Below are positions 60,546 to 64,000 of a stretch of DNA of 64,000 nucleotides, piece after piece. The notes under the pieces are model-generated. The model had not been told where the DNA came from. It saw nothing but the letters and a program-made list of their open reading frames with translations, and ran no database searches. This DNA is from Pelomonas sp. SE-A7 (GTDB taxonomy: Bacteria; Pseudomonadota; Gammaproteobacteria; Burkholderiales; Burkholderiaceae_C): NCBI RefSeq assembly GCF_030345705.1, contig NZ_JAUASW010000001.1, positions 2,294,001 to 2,358,000 of the forward strand, written 5' to 3'. Both the position numbers and the translations under genes were made by a program. The stretch's first letter is position 1. Each line of letters opens with the position of its first letter.

Positions 60546-62186
60546 ATGTGGGTCGGCCATTGCATTCGTCGTTTCCCTGTTGCCCTGCTCGCCCTTGGCC
60601 TGGGGCTGGGCCTTGGCATTGGCGAGGCCGGCGCGGCCGAGGAGGTCTGGCGCTACCAGGTGCGACAGGGTGACACCCTGATCGCGCTGAGCCAGCAGTT
60701 CCTGCAGCCCTCGCGCCGCTGGCAGGAGCTGCAGCGGCTCAACCGCGTGGCCAATCCGCGCCGGCTGCAACCGGGCAGCGAGCTGCAGATGCCGGTCAGC
60801 TGGCTGGCCCGCGAGGCCAGCTTCGCCCAGACCCTGTTCGTGCGCGGCGACGTGCAATTGCTGCGAGCCGGTCAAGCGCCGCAGCCGCTGCAGGTCGGCA
60901 CCGAGCTGCGAAGCGGTGACCTGCTCAGAAGCGGCGAACAGTCCTCCGCCACGCTGCGCTTCGCCGACGGCTCGCGCCTGCTGCTGTCGCCGCAGAGCGA
61001 GCTGACGCTGGAACAGCTGATGGTGATGGGCCGTAGTGGCCTGCACGACACCCGCCTGCTACTGCAGCGCGGTGGCGCCGACAGCAAGGTCCAGCCGCAG
61101 GGACGGCCGTCCTACGAGCTGCGCACGCCGGGCATCAACCTGGGCGTGCGGGGCACGGAGTTCCGCGTCCAGGCCGATGCCTCGGGCAGCCGCGCTGCGG
61201 TGCTCGAAGGCCGCGTGGCGGCCGGCCGCGGTGGCCGCGAAGAGCTGGCCCTCAACGCTGGCCAGGGCATCGTGGCGAAGCCCGGTGAAAAACTGCAGGC
61301 CCGGCCCCTGCCCGCCGCGCCTTCGCTGAGCGCGGCACCGGCCCTGGTCGAGCGCATTCCGCTGCAACTGGCCTGGGCCGCGGCGCCTGGCGCCAAGGCC
61401 TACCGGGCCCAGGTCTTCGCCGACGGCGACAAGGAACAACTGCTGCTGGACGGCCGCTTCGAACAGCCGCAGGCCAGCTGGGCCGACCTGCCTGACGGTC
61501 GCTACCGCCTGCGGGTGCGCGCGCTCGACGACGCCGGCCTCGAAGGCCTGTCCAGCGAGGTGGCGTTCAAGCTCAAGGCCCGGCCCGAGCCGCCCTTCAT
61601 CCGCCAGCCGGCGCCGGACGAGAAGATCTATGGCGACAGCCTCAGTCTCGCCTGGACCGCACCCCAGCAGGCCCAGGCCTACCGCTTGCAGATCGCGGCC
61701 ACGCCCGACTTCGCCACGCCGCTGGTGGACCGCGCCGACCTCAAGGACACCGAGCTCAAGCTGGCCATCGCCCACGGCCACTATCACTGGCGCCTGGCCA
61801 GCATCGCGGCCGGCCCCGACCAGGGCCCCTGGGGCGAGGCCCAGCAGGTCACGCTCAAGCCAGTGCCGCCGGCGCCGCCATCGCTGCCGCCCGATCTGGA
61901 AGGCAAGGAGCTGAAGCTGCGCTGGGGCGCCTCCAGCCTGCCCGGCGCCCGCTACCAGGCCCAATGGAGCAGCGACCCCGAGTTCAAGGCCCTCTTGAGC
62001 GAGCAGACCCTGGACCAGCCTTCGCTGGTGCTGCCGCGTCCCGGCCCCGGCCGCTACTGGCTGCGCGTGCGCACGGTGGATGCCGACGGCCATCCCGGCC
62101 CGTTCGGCACGCCGCAGGGCATTGAGATTCCGCGGCCCTGGTGGCCCTGGCTGATCCCGGCCGGCCTCTTGCTGCTGGCCCTCTGA
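60546..62186 (+). CDS. LysM-FecR domain protein with Fn3-like repeats
   Basis: This 546-residue exported protein has a signal peptide ending E-A-G-A-A. A LysM domain (about 35-85, Y-Q-V-R-Q-G-D-T-L-I-A-L-S) suggests peptidoglycan binding. A FecR domain follows (about 95-205): L-R-S-G-D-L-L-R-S-G-E-Q, S-A-T-L-R-F-A-D-G-S and I-N-L-G-V-R-G-T-E-F. Two or three Fn3-like segments (W-A-A-A-P-G-A-K-A-Y, L-A-W-T-A-P-Q-Q-A-Q-A-Y) lead to a C-terminal hydrophobic helix (W-W-P-W-L-I-P-A-G-L). GGGAGG lies five bases before the ATG. It is 11 bp before a CHASE2 sensor kinase and probably forms an envelope sensor with it. Confidence 0.87.
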   Translation: MWVGHCIRRFPVALLALGLGLGLGIGEAGAAEEVWRYQVRQGDTLIALSQQFLQPSRRWQELQRLNRVANPRRLQPGSELQMPVSWLAREASFAQTLFVRGDVQLLRAGQAPQPLQVGTELRSGDLLRSGEQSSATLRFADGSRLLLSPQSELTLEQLMVMGRSGLHDTRLLLQRGGADSKVQPQGRPSYELRTPGINLGVRGTEFRVQADASGSRAAVLEGRVAAGRGGREELALNAGQGIVAKPGEKLQARPLPAAPSLSAAPALVERIPLQLAWAAAPGAKAYRAQVFADGDKEQLLLDGRFEQPQASWADLPDGRYRLRVRALDDAGLEGLSSEVAFKLKARPEPPFIRQPAPDEKIYGDSLSLAWTAPQQAQAYRLQIAATPDFATPLVDRADLKDTELKLAIAHGHYHWRLASIAAGPDQGPWGEAQQVTLKPVPPAPPSLPPDLEGKELKLRWGASSLPGARYQAQWSSDPEFKALLSEQTLDQPSLVLPRPGPGRYWLRVRTVDADGHPGPFGTPQGIEIPRPWWPWLIPAGLLLLAL

Positions 62187-62197
62187 GCCCTGGCTAG

Positions 62198-64000
62198 ATG
62201 CGCAGCAGCCGGCGGCCCCTGTCGTTCAGCAGCCTGAAAAGGCTGGCCGCCCTGCCGCTGCTGGCCCTGCCGCTGGCCGGCCTCTTGAGCCTGACGCCCA
62301 CCGCCCAGCGCGCCACCGACCTGCTGGACGACGCCCAGCTGCGCTGGACCGCCCGGCCGATGAACCAGGACCCGCCGCTGCTGGTCGACCTGGACGATGC
62401 CGCCCTGGCCAGCCTGCAGCCGCAACTCGGCCCCTGGCCCTGGTCGCGCGATGTGTACGCGTTGCTGATCGACTACCTGCGCGAGGCCGGCACCAAGGTG
62501 GTCGTGCTCGACATCGTGTTCGAGGCCGAACGCCCCGGTGACGCGGAACTGGCCCGGGTGCTGGCGGCCCGCCAGGACGTGGTGCTGGCCGTCGCCGGCC
62601 TGCCTCAGGGCCAGGCGCTGGAGAGCCGCGAGCCGGCCTCGCCCGCCAGCCAGGCCGCCGCGGTCACCGCCAGGCTCCACACCTGGCCGGCGGCCCTGCT
62701 GCCGGCGCCGCTGCTGAGCCAGGCCAATCAGGGCCCGGGCGCACTGGGCCTGATCAGCGCGCCGCTGGATGCCGACGGCCGGCTGCGCCGCCTGCCGCTG
62801 CTGCAGCGGGTCCAGGGCCGGACCCTCAGCAGCTTGCCGCTGGCCGCACTGGAGCGATTGCATGGCAGCGCCGCGCGGCTGGAGGGCGGCGCGCTGCTGC
62901 TGGGTTCGCGGCGTTTGGCGGTCGGCGACCAGGCCCAGCTGCGCCTGCACCTGCCCAGCAATGCCGAAGCCCTGCCGCGGCTGGATGCCACGCGCCTGCT
63001 GGGCGCCGCGCTGGGCCGGCAGGAGGATGCCTCGCTGCGGCCGCAGCTGGGCGGCCGCACGGTCTTCATAGGCAGCAGCGCCTTCTTCGCCGACCGCGTG
63101 ATGACGGCCCAGGGCCAGCATGCCGGCACCGAGCTGATGGCCCTGGCCTTTGCCGAGCTGGCCGCCCAGAGCCAGGTCCGCGATGCCGGTCCCGGCGCCG
63201 CCATGGCCCTGGCTTTTTTCGCCTGGCTGCCCGCGCTCTGGGCCCTGTGGCACCGCCGGCCGCGGCTGGCACGTCTGAGCCTGGCCTGCGCAGTGGCCGG
63301 TGGCGTGCTGCTGCTCGCCGGCTTCGCCGCCCTGAGCCAGTCGCGCCTGCTGCTGCCGCTGCTGCCAGCCCTGCTCACTTTGGTCTGCACCCTGCTGCTG
63401 GGCGCCTTCGCCCAGATCCGCTGGCAGACGCTGACCGAGCGCCGGCTGGAAATGGCCAAGGCCGTGGCCGAGGCGGCCAACGAGGCCAAGAGCCAGTTCC
63501 TGGCCAATGTCAGCCACGAGATCCGCACGCCCATGAATGCGCTCTTGGGCCTGTCCGAGCTGCTGGCGCGCACACCCTTGAACGAGGAACAGCGCCGCTA
63601 CGTCAGCCTGTTCCGCAGCTCGGGCCAGAGCCTGTTCGAGCTGATCAACGACCTGCTGGACATCTCCAAGATCGAGGCCGGCCGCATGAGCATCCATCCG
63701 GGTCCGCTGCGGCTGCGCGCCCTGGTCGAGGAGCAGCTGGAGCTGCTGCACGAGCGAGCCGCTGCCGCCGGCCTCTATCTGCGGCTGGAGGTGGAGCCAG
63801 CCGCCCAGCTGCGCGCCGAGGCCTGGGTGCTGGGCGATGCCAAGCGCCTGGCGCAGGTGCTGGTCAACCTGATGGGCAATGCGATCAAGTTCACCCGCGA
63901 AGGCGGCGTCACCGTGCGCCTGGGCTGCGGCGAGGGCGAGGAAGAGATGGTGATCGCGGTGCAGGACACCGGCATAGGCATAGCCGCCAGCAAGCATGAG
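62198..64000 (+). CDS. CHASE2-domain sensor histidine kinase, cut by the window end
   Basis: The frame from the ATG at 62198 stays open to base 64000, giving 601 residues with no stop. A transmembrane helix (about 13-32) and a periplasmic CHASE2 domain (about 40-325) come first, with V-D-L-D-D-A-A-L, G-P-W-P-W-S-R and V-V-V-L-D-I-V-F; two or three helices follow (about 330-415). The dimerisation domain has F-L-A-N-V-S-H-E-I-R-T-P with phospho-acceptor His440. N-box residues (N-L-M-G-N-A-I-K-F-T) and the D-T-G-I-G-I start of the G1 box are present. A receiver may follow outside the window. It starts 11 bp after the LysM-FecR gene. Confidence 0.92.
   Translation, partial: MRSSRRPLSFSSLKRLAALPLLALPLAGLLSLTPTAQRATDLLDDAQLRWTARPMNQDPPLLVDLDDAALASLQPQLGPWPWSRDVYALLIDYLREAGTKVVVLDIVFEAERPGDAELARVLAARQDVVLAVAGLPQGQALESREPASPASQAAAVTARLHTWPAALLPAPLLSQANQGPGALGLISAPLDADGRLRRLPLLQRVQGRTLSSLPLAALERLHGSAARLEGGALLLGSRRLAVGDQAQLRLHLPSNAEALPRLDATRLLGAALGRQEDASLRPQLGGRTVFIGSSAFFADRVMTAQGQHAGTELMALAFAELAAQSQVRDAGPGAAMALAFFAWLPALWALWHRRPRLARLSLACAVAGGVLLLAGFAALSQSRLLLPLLPALLTLVCTLLLGAFAQIRWQTLTERRLEMAKAVAEAANEAKSQFLANVSHEIRTPMNALLGLSELLARTPLNEEQRRYVSLFRSSGQSLFELINDLLDISKIEAGRMSIHPGPLRLRALVEEQLELLHERAAAAGLYLRLEVEPAAQLRAEAWVLGDAKRLAQVLVNLMGNAIKFTREGGVTVRLGCGEGEEEMVIAVQDTGIGIAASKHE

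Noticed and set aside
62054..63997. Long minus-strand open frame opposite the CHASE2 kinase
   Set aside because: The plus strand codes a full CHASE2 domain and histidine kinase motifs, although that gene has no stop within the window.

Overview
This 64 kb window is chromosomal DNA of a high-GC (about 70% by eye) Gram-negative bacterium, most likely a betaproteobacterium of the order Burkholderiales (Roseateles/Mitsuaria/Rubrivivax-like). The basis is the combination of a coxMNOP-like cytochrome oxidase operon, a fused indolepyruvate ferredoxin oxidoreductase next to an Lrp-type regulator, a bioAFDB cluster, leucine-degradation genes beside a TetR regulator, LytTR and LysM/FecR/CHASE2 signalling genes, a TonB-dependent receptor, and GGAGAC-type Shine-Dalgarno sites. 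I see no rRNA, tRNA, IS element, prophage, integron or CRISPR array.

Layout. 1-6112: tail of an EAL-domain protein, then a minus-strand operon for a caa3-type oxidase (small membrane protein, subunit II with fused cytochrome c, subunit I, two subunit III-like proteins, subunit IV) ending in a CBS-domain protein. 6200-15651: Lrp regulator, a lower-GC orphan secreted protein, indolepyruvate ferredoxin oxidoreductase, a sugar-transfer-type ATP-grasp protein and an exported DUF1800/DUF1501 pair. 15795-19050: a signalling operon of a small secreted protein, a LytS-type histidine kinase, a second kinase-like protein without the phospho-accepting histidine, and a LytTR response regulator. 19061-29987: NTF2-like protein, alanine dehydrogenase, GNAT, M28 peptidase, acyl-CoA synthetase, TrpS with a C-terminal extension, a PAS-GGDEF-EAL protein, a YKP-repeat protein and phosphatidylserine decarboxylase. 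30084-33354: a DUF1801 protein, then a three-domain fusion (cysteine desulfurase, metal-free persulfide-dioxygenase-like domain, rhodanese) overlapping trhO. 33359-41594: a solute-binding protein/diguanylate cyclase pair, a divergent MurA paralogue with two downstream genes, an HDOD protein and a TauE-type permease. 41595-48398: an 800 bp AT-richer spacer, a large TonB-dependent receptor with a strong terminator, and an ECF sigma operon. 48412-49896: DTW and PPC-domain proteins and a VOC protein. 49912-59615: an eight-gene minus-strand operon that nests bioA-bioF-bioD-bioB inside the leucine (liu) pathway, with a divergent TetR gene behind a palindromic operator. 60546-64000: a LysM-FecR protein and a CHASE2 sensor kinase cut off by the window end.

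How genes work together. The 49.9-59.6 kb operon makes biotin and the biotin-dependent methylcrotonyl-CoA carboxylase from one transcript, then completes 3-methylglutaconyl-CoA hydration and HMG-CoA cleavage. The 30.5-33.4 kb pair joins sulfur mobilisation to a rhodanese-fold tRNA-modifying enzyme. Several regions are sensory: c-di-GMP (EAL fragment, PAS-GGDEF-EAL, solute-binding protein plus GGDEF, HDOD), LytTR, ECF sigma and CHASE2 systems.

The least ordinary items are the triple fusion, the biotin genes nested in the leucine operon, the pseudokinase-containing LytS/LytTR operon, and the solute-binding protein coupled to a diguanylate cyclase.
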